This document shows, in pieces, positions 1 to 5,210 of a stretch of 5,230 bases of DNA. Position 1 is the first letter of the stretch. Every line of letters starts with the position of its first letter. A model generated the notes under the pieces. It saw nothing but the letters and a program-made list of their open reading frames with translations. It made no database searches and was not told the DNA's origin. Where the stretch lies: positions 1 through 5,230 of the forward strand of contig CALAFB010000120.1 of NCBI GenBank assembly GCA_937891135.1, written 5' to 3'. Origin of the DNA: an uncultured Elusimicrobium sp. (GTDB taxonomy: Bacteria; Elusimicrobiota; Elusimicrobia; Elusimicrobiales; Elusimicrobiaceae). Made by a program: the position numbers and the translations under genes.

Positions 1-744
1 GTGTCTATCCTTTTGCCTGTGTTGTTATTAGGGCGCATGCGTAACATCTATCTTATTTTGATGATTATTACCACACTCTGGCTGGGATTTCTCGGTTTTC
101 TCGACGACTACATCAAAATTTTCAAAAAGAACAAAGAAGGACTTAAAGGGAAATACAAAATTGTGGGGCAATTGAGCATCGGCCTCATCGTGGGATTGGT
201 GCTATATCTTAGCCCCGACGCAGTGGTTCGCGAAAATGTGGAAGTTCAAAAACAAGGACAGGAAATGGTGGTGAGCCACAAAAGCGAGGCCAAGAAATCG
301 CTAAAGACAACCATACCCTTCATAAAAGGACACAATCTGGACTATTCGAAAATCATGTCGTTCTGCGGAAAGAAGAAAGTTGCCGCAGGATGGATCTTGT
401 TTGTTGTGATGACGATATTTGTAGTCACTGCCGTTTCGAATGGCGCTAACTTAAACGACGGCATGGACGGAATGTGTGCCGGCAATTCTGCCATCATCGG
501 CGTGGCATTGGGCATCTTTGCCTACGTTTCATCACACATCGGGTATGCAGCCTATTTCAATATCATGTATATTCCCGGCTCACAAGAACTTGTGGTATTC
601 TTATGCGCTTTCATCGGAGCTATGATTGGCTTCCTGTGGTACAATGCCTACCCCGCACAAGTATTCATGGGCGACACGGGTTCGCTGCTAGTAAAATTCG
701 TGTTAGTGAAGTGGGCCAGTACCTTGGCCAAGAAATTACGTTAA
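1..744 (+). CDS. mraY: Phospho-N-acetylmuramoyl-pentapeptide-transferase (MraY), internal fragment, truncated at both ends
   Basis: MraY is an integral membrane enzyme that transfers phospho-MurNAc-pentapeptide from UDP to undecaprenyl phosphate, making lipid I for peptidoglycan. Three family signatures are visible: the DDY motif at residues 35-37 with the basic stretch KIFKKNKEGLKGKYK after it, NLNDGMDGM at 150-158, and MGDTGSL at 223-229, which carry the conserved catalytic aspartates. Hydrophobic segments lie around 15-34, 56-70, 130-146, 163-180 and 195-213. A long hydrophilic loop (about 72-120) is typical of Bacteroidota MraY. The GTG at base 1 is an internal valine codon, because the first membrane helices are missing. 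After MGDTGSL the similarity stops abruptly: the last 18 residues (bases 688-741) are out-of-frame asnS sequence, and the family's C-terminal helices and His-rich motif are absent. Only about 1-687 is truly mraY. Identification is firm; the end of the frame is an artefact of the join. Confidence 0.93.
   Translation: MSILLPVLLLGRMRNIYLILMIITTLWLGFLGFLDDYIKIFKKNKEGLKGKYKIVGQLSIGLIVGLVLYLSPDAVVRENVEVQKQGQEMVVSHKSEAKKSLKTTIPFIKGHNLDYSKIMSFCGKKKVAAGWILFVVMTIFVVTAVSNGANLNDGMDGMCAGNSAIIGVALGIFAYVSSHIGYAAYFNIMYIPGSQELVVFLCAFIGAMIGFLWYNAYPAQVFMGDTGSLLVKFVLVKWASTLAKKLR
684..690. other. Junction between a Bacteroidota-type mraY and a foreign asnS (probable assembly chimera)
   Basis: MraY similarity in frame 1 runs through Ser-Leu of the GDTGSL motif, ending at base 687. 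AsnRS similarity in frame 3 begins with Ser-Lys-Ile-Arg at base 690. The exact breakpoint cannot be placed because GCTGCT may be shared by both parents. The join is inside one gene and at the start codon of another, in different frames, with no transposon, integrase or attachment site nearby. Confidence 0.8.
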
Positions 745-1982
745 AAGGGTGGCTTTATAATAAACGCTCCAGCGGTAAACTCCATTTTCTGCAACTGCGC
801 GACGGCAGTGGCATCATTCAATGTGTGATGTTTAAGGGAGAAGTCTCCCCCGAACAATTTGACCTGGGAGACAAAGTAACGCAAGAATCTTCCATTATCG
901 TTACCGGAACCGTGCGTGAAGATAAACGCTCCCCATTGGGGTTTGAATTGGGGGTCAAAAATTTGGAAGTCGTGCAAATGGCAAAGGATTACCCGATTAC
1001 GCCCAAAGAACACGGCCCGGAATTTTTGATGCACAACCGCCACTTGTGGTTGCGCTCGGCACGGCAAATGGCTATTTTGCGCGTGCGCGACGAAATCATT
1101 TTTGCCATCCGCGAATACTTCCACAAACACGGGTTTATTTTGTCGGACTCGCCGATTTTAACCCCCGCCGCGTGCGAAGGCACCAGCACGCTTTTTGAAA
1201 CCGATTACTTCGGCGAAAAAGCGTTTTTATCCCAAAGCGGACAACTATACGGAGAGGCCAGCGCTATGGCACTGGGGCGTACGTTTTGCTTCGGGCCGAC
1301 GTTCCGCGCGGAAAAATCCAAAACCCGCCGGCATTTAACGGAATTTTGGATGGTAGAACCCGAAGTAGCGTATAACGATTTAGACGATAATATGGACCTA
1401 GCCGAAGATTTTATTAAATATATCGTCGGGCAAGTGCTTAAAAACCGCGCCGCTGATTTGAAAATTTTAGAGCGCGACACGTCTAAACTGCAAGCCACGG
1501 TAGAAAAGAAATTCCCGCGTATTGATTACACGGACGCCATTGAAATTTTACACAAAAAAGGCAACAACACCGAGTGGGGCGGCGACATTGGCGGCGACGA
1601 AGAAACCCTCTTGGGCGAAGATTACGACACGCCCATTATGATTCACCGCTACCCCGCGGCCATTAAGGCGTTTTATATGAAGCGCGACCCGAAGAACCCC
1701 AAAGTAGTGCTAGCCGTGGACGTCATCGGCCCAGAAGGCGCGGGCGAAATTATCGGCGGCAGCGAAAGAGAGGCCGACTATGATACGCTCGTGGAGCGCA
1801 TTAAAGAGCAGGGCTTAGACCCGCAAAATTATGACTGGTACTTAGACCTGCGCCGCTACGGCAGCGTGCCGCACGCCGGGTTTGGCATGGGCATTGAACG
1901 CATGGTACGCTGGGTATGCGGGCTGCAACACGTACGCGAGACGATACCGTTCCCACGTATGATGGATAAAATACGGCCGTAG
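687..1982 (+). CDS. asnS: Asparaginyl-tRNA synthetase (AsnRS), native start codon missing
   Basis: This class IIb synthetase charges tRNA-Asn with asparagine in the cytoplasm. Counting from base 687 there are 431 residues, close to the usual full length. An N-terminal OB-fold anticodon-binding domain covers about 1-110, with GWLYNKRSSGKLHFLQLRDG near 21-40. The catalytic domain follows. It has motif 2 around FRAE (206-209) and TEFWMVEPE (218-226), and motif 3 GFGMGIER (398-405) followed by HVRETIPFPR. The EFLMHNRHLWLRS segment and the DLRRYGSVPH segment favour AsnRS over AspRS. Relatives usually begin Met-(1-2 residues)-Lys-Ile-Arg, but here the codons before AGT AAA ATT are GCT GCT and further upstream lies the mraY shadow frame. 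No native ATG or ribosome binding site can be seen. The frame stays open upstream to an ATG at 474, which is meaningless. GTG at 711 is the nearest downstream alternative but would remove conserved residues. The start codon was probably lost at the junction. Confidence 0.93.
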   Translation, partial: ASKIRVSEVGQYLGQEITLKGWLYNKRSSGKLHFLQLRDGSGIIQCVMFKGEVSPEQFDLGDKVTQESSIIVTGTVREDKRSPLGFELGVKNLEVVQMAKDYPITPKEHGPEFLMHNRHLWLRSARQMAILRVRDEIIFAIREYFHKHGFILSDSPILTPAACEGTSTLFETDYFGEKAFLSQSGQLYGEASAMALGRTFCFGPTFRAEKSKTRRHLTEFWMVEPEVAYNDLDDNMDLAEDFIKYIVGQVLKNRAADLKILERDTSKLQATVEKKFPRIDYTDAIEILHKKGNNTEWGGDIGGDEETLLGEDYDTPIMIHRYPAAIKAFYMKRDPKNPKVVLAVDVIGPEGAGEIIGGSEREADYDTLVERIKEQGLDPQNYDWYLDLRRYGSVPHAGFGMGIERMVRWVCGLQHVRETIPFPRMMDKIRP

Positions 1983-2023
1983 TTAATCTACGACTACCCG
2001 ACTGACTTCCATTTTAATGGTAA

Positions 2024-2064
2024 GGGTTCAAACATACACATATTTGAACCCCATTTATATTTTT
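2024..2064 (+). terminator. Rho-independent terminator after asnS
   Basis: A perfect 9-bp inverted repeat, GGGTTCAAA (2024-2032) and TTTGAACCC (2043-2051), encloses a 10-nt loop. It is followed on the + strand by a T-rich stretch ending in six T at about 2060-2065. It lies 42 bases after the asnS stop and points the right way for asnS. The - strand side after the stem has no strong T run, so it probably serves the convergent pilin gene less well. Confidence 0.7.
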
Positions 2065-2071
2065 TCGGCTA

Positions 2072-2539
2072 TTATCTTTTTAAATAATCGCAAATAAAAT
2101 TACTGTCCTCACTATAACATGAAAAATTCCAAACACGATTTTCAAAAACAAGTTGAGCATCCGCACATTGTTGCGATGATTTACATACTGCATCGATTTG
2201 GCATGCCTTTCCGTCATCTTCATTATTCCAACAACTAATGCGTAACAGATACTTTTCTTTTAATTTATCTGGAATAGGAATTTCAATCCCCAAATCCTCC
2301 CGATTATCTTGTAAACTGTCACTATCATAAAATACTTTTTCTACAATACCATGTTCCAAAACATAGGCATCTATTGCTTTTTGGGCTGTATTCAAATATA
2401 CCGCCACCTCAGTAGCACGTACCTTTTCCACCGCCTTTTGATATTGTGGCAATGCCACCGCGGCCAAAATACCAATGATGAGCACTACTACTAATAATTC
2501 TATCAGCGTGAAACCCCGCCGGGTCATGTACTTATTCAT
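2072..2539 (-). CDS. Type IV pilin-like protein (prepilin, N-methylation motif, six cysteines)
   Basis: This 155-residue protein has a classic type IV prepilin N-terminus. A short basic leader, MNKYMTRRG, ends at Gly9, the prepilin peptidase (PilD) cleavage site. It is followed by FTLIELLVVVLIIGILAAVA, with Phe10 as mature residue 1 and the conserved Glu14 at +5, then PQYQKAVEK. The hydrophobic helix (about 10-32) anchors the subunit in the inner membrane before assembly and then packs in the filament core. The globular part is divergent and has six cysteines (103, 113, 119, 125, 141, 150), which suggests up to three disulfides outside the cytoplasm. The start at 2539 is backed by AAGGAG five bases upstream. 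The gene stands alone between asnS and uppS, convergent with the first and divergent from the second, with no assembly genes nearby. It could be a major pilin, a minor pilin or a type II secretion pseudopilin; sequence alone does not decide. It is a paralogue of the protein encoded at 4529-5170 in the first third only. Confidence 0.9.
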   Translation of the reverse strand: MNKYMTRRGFTLIELLVVVLIIGILAAVALPQYQKAVEKVRATEVAVYLNTAQKAIDAYVLEHGIVEKVFYDSDSLQDNREDLGIEIPIPDKLKEKYLLRISCWNNEDDGKACQIDAVCKSSQQCADAQLVFENRVWNFSCYSEDSNFICDYLKR

Positions 2540-2544
2540 TTTCT

Positions 2545-2550
2545 CTCCTT
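2545..2550 (-). promoter_or_regulatory. Shine-Dalgarno site of the first pilin gene
   Basis: AAGGAG on the - strand lies five bases before the ATG at 2539-2537. It fixes this start over the in-frame ATG four codons downstream (2527). Confidence 0.75.
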
Positions 2551-2592
2551 TAAAAACTGCTTCTATAATGCCGTTAGAACGCTTAAAACTCT

Positions 2593-2598
2593 TTTATA
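2593..2598 (-). promoter_or_regulatory. Possible -10 element (TATAAA) for the first pilin gene
   Basis: TATAAA on the - strand lies about 54 bases upstream of the pilin start, in an AT-rich stretch. No good -35 hexamer is seen 16-18 bases upstream of it, so the call is weak. A TTGACT at 2668-2673 (- strand) has no matching -10 at proper spacing. Confidence 0.25.
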
Positions 2599-2732
2599 TT
2601 GCGTTTTAGTACAAAGGATACCTCCCCCCATACCCGACACTGGAAACTGTAGCAAAAAAAAAAAACAAGTCAACTAGTGTGCGTTTTAAACGACGGCCAT
2701 CCAATAAAAAGCAACGGCATGCACCGGCAAAA

Positions 2733-2741
2733 TGCTAAGAT
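2733..2741 (+). promoter_or_regulatory. Possible extended -10 (TGCTAAGAT) directly before uppS
   Basis: TG-C-TAAGAT matches an extended -10 pattern and would place the transcription start at about the uppS ATG (2748), giving a leaderless or nearly leaderless mRNA. No Shine-Dalgarno sequence is visible before this ATG, which fits. There is no clear -35 at about 2713-2718. A second TATAAG at 2741-2746 is too close to the ATG to be used for the same start. Confidence 0.3.
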
Positions 2742-2747
2742 ATAAGT

Positions 2748-3431
2748 ATGAATAACCTGCCCAAACATATTGCCATTATTATGGACGGCAACGGCCGCTG
2801 GGCCAACAACCGCCACTTGCCGCGCCTGGCCGGGCACCGAGAAGGAGCCAACGCCGTCCAGCGCACGATTGAGGCCGCGCAAAAATTCGGAATTAAATTT
2901 TTGACGTTGTATGCGTTTTCTACGGAAAACTGGTCCCGCCCGCAAGACGAAATTAACGGGCTCATGGACCTACTTTCCAAAACGCTGGATACGTACACAG
3001 CGCAAGCAAAAAAAAAGAATTACCGGTTGCTTGTCAGCGGCGCGCGGGATAAACTCCCCCCCGCCGTGCTGGGGAAAATAGATAAAGCCGTACAAATTAC
3101 CGCCCAGAATACCGGGCTAACGGTCAATTTGGCCCTTAATTACGGGGCCCGGCAAGAAATTGTGCACGCCGTCAACACGCTGCTGGCTCAAGGAAAAACA
3201 AACATTTCCATGGAGGACATTTCCGCGCACCTGTATCAGCCCGGCGTGCCGGACCCGGAACTCATTATTCGCACGTCCGGCGAAGAACGGCTTTCTAACT
3301 TTCTCTTATGGCAGGCCGCTTATAGCGAGTTTTATTTTACCCCCGTTTTATGGCCGGATTTTAACGCCGAAGAACTGCAAAAAGCCCTAAATGAATACGC
3401 CCGCCGCACGCGCCGCTTTGGAGGCATTTAA
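2748..3431 (+). CDS. uppS: Isoprenyl transferase / undecaprenyl diphosphate synthase (UppS)
   Basis: UppS is a cis-prenyltransferase that condenses isopentenyl diphosphates onto farnesyl diphosphate to make the C55 lipid carrier of cell-wall synthesis; it acts at the cytoplasmic face of the inner membrane. The 227-residue protein is near full family length (about 225-255). HIAIIMDGNGRWA (7-19) holds the catalytic Mg-binding Asp13 and the diphosphate-binding loop. YAFSTENWSRP (55-65) is the second conserved block. DPELIIRTSGEERLSNFLLW (169-188) has Arg175, Arg181 and Ser183 at the homoallylic substrate site, and Glu194 in AYSEFYF is the second conserved acidic residue. The C-terminal RRFGG is also typical. 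The ATG at 2748 gives the expected short N-terminus but has no clear ribosome binding site. The stop TAA overlaps the next gene's ATG by one base. The usual partners cdsA, frr or dxr are not adjacent here. A run of nine A at 3008-3016 lies within the gene. Confidence 0.95.
   Translation: MNNLPKHIAIIMDGNGRWANNRHLPRLAGHREGANAVQRTIEAAQKFGIKFLTLYAFSTENWSRPQDEINGLMDLLSKTLDTYTAQAKKKNYRLLVSGARDKLPPAVLGKIDKAVQITAQNTGLTVNLALNYGARQEIVHAVNTLLAQGKTNISMEDISAHLYQPGVPDPELIIRTSGEERLSNFLLWQAAYSEFYFTPVLWPDFNAEELQKALNEYARRTRRFGGI
3420..3424 (+). promoter_or_regulatory. Shine-Dalgarno GGAGG for the AlkD-like gene, inside the end of uppS
   Basis: GGAGG within the last codons of uppS is six bases before the ATG at 3431. 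With the TAATG stop/start overlap it points to translational coupling of the two genes. Confidence 0.75.
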
Positions 3432-4147
3432 TGACCACGCAGTTGACCCGTTCGCGCGCGCAAGAACTTGTACGGCGCATCCAACAATTTTCTTCCCCGG
3501 CGTTTAAAAAACAAATGAAAGACCGCTTTGGCATTAACACAGAGCACGCCCTGGGGACCCCGGTAACTACGCTGCGTAAAATCATCAAAGCACTCCCGCG
3601 GCCGGACCAGGAACTGGCCGAAGCATTGTGGGAAACCCGCCTGCACGAGGCACGCATTACGGCCTCTATGCTGGCCGACCCGGCCCAGATGACACGCGAA
3701 AAATTAGACGCGTGGGCGTATGAACTTAATTCTTGGGATATTTGTGATGCGTGTGCGGGCAACTTGTTTGCGCGCGTCAAAAATCCGCTCAAACTGGCGG
3801 AACGGTGGATGAAAAAAGAGGAAGAATTTGTCCGCCGCGCGGGATTTGCCACGCTGGCGTTTTTGGCCTTGCCGCGTGCCAAAACCGACTATAAAGATTT
3901 ACTTAAAATGCTGCCGTTTATCAAAAATTACGCCACAGACCCGCGCCCCATGGTGCACAAAGCCGTCAACTGGGCGTTACGCAACATTGGCAAAAAGAAC
4001 CCGCGCTTAACGCCGCACGCCTTACAATGCGCGCGCGAAATTTTGGACTTATATGCAGACAACCGCGCGGCCGTATGGGTTGCAAAAAATGCAAGTTGGG
4101 AATTAAACTCCCCCAAAATTAAACAAATGATTGCCGGGCGGAAATAA
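3431..4147 (+). CDS. DNA alkylation repair protein, AlkD-like HEAT-repeat family
   Basis: This 238-residue, mostly helical protein resembles the AlkD/COG4912 family. These DNA glycosylases are built from HEAT-like repeats and remove bulky or positively charged alkylated bases such as N3-alkyladenine and N7-alkylguanine without flipping them. The key residues line up. Trp102 and Asp106 in NSWDICDAC match the W-x3-D pair of AlkD (Trp109/Asp113 in the Bacillus cereus enzyme). Trp181 in HKAVNWALRNIGKKN matches the third aromatic residue (Trp187). FGIN (33-36), the conserved first block after the KQMK helix, and many basic residues (RR, KK) fit DNA backbone binding. There is no signal peptide, so it is cytoplasmic. 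The start is supported by GGAGG six bases upstream. It is the last gene of a two-gene unit with uppS. Family assignment is strong; actual glycosylase activity is inferred, since some homologues differ in substrate. The name alkD is plausible but not assigned. Confidence 0.88.
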   Translation: MTTQLTRSRAQELVRRIQQFSSPAFKKQMKDRFGINTEHALGTPVTTLRKIIKALPRPDQELAEALWETRLHEARITASMLADPAQMTREKLDAWAYELNSWDICDACAGNLFARVKNPLKLAERWMKKEEEFVRRAGFATLAFLALPRAKTDYKDLLKMLPFIKNYATDPRPMVHKAVNWALRNIGKKNPRLTPHALQCAREILDLYADNRAAVWVAKNASWELNSPKIKQMIAGRK

Positions 4148-4171
4148 CAATTATCCTAAAGCAACTGTCAA

Positions 4172-4200
4172 AACCCCCCGGTTTTTTTGTACCGGGGGTT
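4172..4200. terminator. GC-rich hairpin after the AlkD-like gene, probable terminator
   Basis: AACCCCCCGGT (4172-4182) pairs with ACCGGGGGTT (4191-4200) with one bulged C, around an 8-nt T-rich loop. It lies 24 bases after the stop at 4147. On the + strand no T run follows; on the - strand the stem is followed by TTTT. It probably ends transcription of the uppS unit or acts against antisense read-through, but the direction is uncertain. Flanking GCAAC (4161-4165) and GTTGC (4198-4202) offer an alternative outer pairing. Confidence 0.5.
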
Positions 4201-4216
4201 GCTGTTGTGATACTAA

Positions 4217-4235
4217 ACCCTGGCTAGGCCGGGGT
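4217..4235. repeat. Short hairpin resembling the pilin terminator
   Basis: ACCCTGGC (4217-4224) and GCCGGGGT (4228-4235) form an 8-bp stem with one G-T wobble and a TAG loop. Layout and sequence resemble the hairpin at 4490-4508. No T run of useful length follows on either strand, so it may be a decayed terminator. Confidence 0.4.
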
Positions 4236-4272
4236 ATGAGAGAGGTATACCGTTGTCGTTGTAAAATAAGGA

Positions 4273-4388
4273 TGTCATTCCCGAAGAATGTTATCGGGAA
4301 TCTACGACGCACTAAGCAGCTGCTGTTTCTAAAACGACGTAACAACAAGTACGTGGAAGATCCCCGATAGAAACACTCGGGGATGACA
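4273..4388. repeat. 116-bp REPIN/MITE-like inverted-repeat element
   Basis: The ends are TGTCATTCCCGA (4273-4284) and TCGGGGATGACA (4377-4388), inverted repeats matching at 11 of 12 positions. Each end is itself a hairpin with a perfect 8-bp stem and a 9-nt loop: ATTCCCGA/TCGGGAAT (4277-4284, 4294-4301) and ATCCCCGA/TCGGGGAT (4360-4367, 4377-4384). The two hairpins face each other across a spacer that contains the 10-bp palindrome AGCAGCTGCT (4315-4324). This is the architecture of REPINs or small non-autonomous elements. There is no coding capacity and no obvious target-site duplication. A related half-copy is at 5177-5206. Confidence 0.7.
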
Positions 4389-4489
4389 GTTAATGGATAA
4401 CGGCAAAAAAGCAACCGCAAGAGACAAAAGCCGTTTCGACTGCATGTACAGCGGACTAGTAACCTAGGGCTTTGCCCGCATATGCAAAA
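4389..4489. other. Intergenic stretch without recognised feature
   Basis: Between the repeat element and the pilin terminator I see no tRNA, no family I know and no strong promoter. A 24-codon frame (4393-4467, +) has no clear ribosome binding site or similarity. A small GGGC-TTT-GCCC hairpin and the CTAG-TAAC-CTAG palindrome lie at about 4456-4477 without a T tail. Confidence 0.4.
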
Positions 4490-4508
4490 CCCCCGGCTAT
4501 GCCGGGGG
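4487..4508 (-). terminator. Rho-independent terminator of the second pilin gene
   Basis: CCCCCGGC (4490-4497) and GCCGGGGG (4501-4508) form a perfect 8-bp GC stem with a 3-nt loop. Read on the - strand it lies 20 bases after the pilin stop and is followed directly by TTTTGC, a short T tail. Confidence 0.7.
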
Positions 4509-4528
4509 ATATTTATTATATATTATGA

Positions 4529-5170
4529 TTACTTTGTTTTCGTCCATTCATCTCCGGTAGCTATAAATTGACATTTTCCTCCGTTTAATGTGTTTCCGTG
4601 CAGACACCTTCTTTTGACAGTTCCATCAGCATATATCGTAAAATCAAGATGATACTCGTTATCTCCCTGAAGCAAGTTTCCAGCTGAATCACTTGCACTC
4701 GCCCAAACTTGTACAAAATCACCAGAAGTTGCTATTTGGACAATCGTAAACACAAAGTCATTAGAATTGGCTATGTGAGGTTGTAATGGATCTGATTTGA
4801 TGCCTGGGATTCCAATATCTAAGTCATGTAACGATTGAGTAAACTCACCATATTCAAGATAGTGTAAAGATTCAGCTTTTGCAATTTGTGTTAACATGTG
4901 TATTGCCCCAGCTGCACGAGCCTTATCAACTGCCTTTTGATATTGTGGCAACGCCACCGCTGCCAGGATACCAATAATGAGGACGACAACAAGTAATTCA
5001 ATGAGGGTAAACCCGGAGCGAAGCGGAGCCCTGAAAGAGCCTTTATTCAGGGCCTCATCCTTATTGAATAAAGGTACTCTCTGAACCGGGGCATTTCCGC
5101 TAGACCCGTCCCGTAAGGCTTTAATCCGGGATCCCAGGGTCTTCAACGCTTGTTGTTCCCCTTTCGCCAC
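4529..5170 (-). CDS. Type IV pilin-like protein with an unusual long leader (start uncertain)
   Basis: Read from GTG at 5170 the protein has 213 residues. The prepilin motif is at Gly53 | FTLIELLVVVLIIGILAAVA, with Phe54 as mature residue 1 and Glu58 at +5, followed by PQYQKAVDKARA. The mature part would be 160 residues, with Cys189 and Cys200 near the C-terminus as a likely disulfide loop. A leader of 53 residues is far longer than the usual 5-25. It is encoded by palindromic repeat DNA and has no ribosome binding site before GTG. No in-frame ATG or GTG lies between 5170 and the motif; TTG occurs at 5146. An attractive alternative is CTG at 5050, which gives MNKGSFRAPLRSG|FTLIEL, a normal leader like that of the other pilin, and has AAGGATGAGG just upstream. 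The frame is open upstream to TAA at 5215-5213. The gene is alone, with its own terminator. Major pilin, minor pilin and pseudopilin are all possible. Confidence 0.85.
   Translation of the reverse strand: MAKGEQQALKTLGSRIKALRDGSSGNAPVQRVPLFNKDEALNKGSFRAPLRSGFTLIELLVVVLIIGILAAVALPQYQKAVDKARAAGAIHMLTQIAKAESLHYLEYGEFTQSLHDLDIGIPGIKSDPLQPHIANSNDFVFTIVQIATSGDFVQVWASASDSAGNLLQGDNEYHLDFTIYADGTVKRRCLHGNTLNGGKCQFIATGDEWTKTK
5040..5074 (-). promoter_or_regulatory. Inverted repeat with Shine-Dalgarno in the loop, at a possible CTG start
   Basis: On the - strand CCTTTATTCA (5074-5065) and TGAATAAAGG (5049-5040) form a perfect 10-bp stem around a 15-nt loop. The loop holds AAGGATGAGG (5062-5053). The in-frame CTG at 5050-5048 begins at the last loop base, seven bases after AAGGA. 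In RNA this would expose the ribosome binding site in a loop and pair the start codon, a layout seen in translational control. Whether CTG is used is inference. Confidence 0.45.
5102..5142. repeat. Imperfect palindrome in the pilin leader region
   Basis: AGACCC (5102-5107) and GGGTCT (5137-5142), with inner TCCCG (5109-5113) and CGGGA (5127-5131), form an interrupted palindrome inside the long-leader reading of the pilin gene. It looks like repeat-element DNA rather than conserved protein-coding sequence. Confidence 0.5.
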
Positions 5171-5176
5171 GGCATG

Positions 5177-5206
5177 CGTGGAAGATCCCGAAACAAGTTC
5201 GGGAAT
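5177..5206. repeat. Half-copy of the inverted-repeat family upstream of the second pilin gene
   Basis: CGTGGAAGATCCC (5177-5189) is identical to 4352-4364 in the 116-bp element. It leads into a hairpin TCCCGAA (5186-5192) / TTCGGGA (5198-5204) with a 5-nt loop, like the element's right end. The frame of the pilin stays open through this repeat. Confidence 0.6.
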
Positions 5207-5210
5207 TATA
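5205..5210 (-). promoter_or_regulatory. Perfect -10 hexamer TATAAT upstream of the second pilin gene
   Basis: TATAAT on the - strand would start transcription at about 5198, inside the repeat hairpin. The -35 position falls at or past the window edge, so it cannot be judged. If used, the mRNA would have a leader of about 150 nt before CTG 5050, or about 28 nt before GTG 5170. Confidence 0.35.

Noticed and set aside
474..686. An N-terminal extension of AsnRS starting at ATG 474
   Set aside because: It is the shifted frame of mraY, rich in Cys, His and Arg and unlike any synthetase; it is open only by chance.
1..3431. A functional link between mraY and uppS as one cell-wall cluster
   Set aside because: The two genes lie on opposite sides of the suspected assembly join, so their closeness is not evidence of shared organisation.
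3361..3882. A 173-residue frame on the - strand opposite the AlkD-like gene
   Set aside because: It is the antisense shadow of a well-supported gene, with Ser/Ala/Arg-rich composition typical of such shadows.
4277..4301. A Neisseria dRS3 repeat (ATTCCC-N8-GGGAAT)
   Set aside because: The arms match but the spacing between ATTCCC and GGGAAT is 13, not 8, and the genes do not suggest Neisseria.
4273..4388. A CRISPR array or a tRNA from the paired hairpins
   Set aside because: There are only two inverted, not direct, units and no spacers; no cloverleaf or T-loop signature is present.
4131..4420. Frames of 79 (+) and 89 (-) residues over the intergenic region
   Set aside because: They run through the terminator hairpin and the inverted-repeat element, which explain the sequence; no protein motif is visible.
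4393..4467. A 24-codon frame after the repeat element
   Set aside because: No convincing ribosome binding site, no recognised similarity, and the length is expected by chance.
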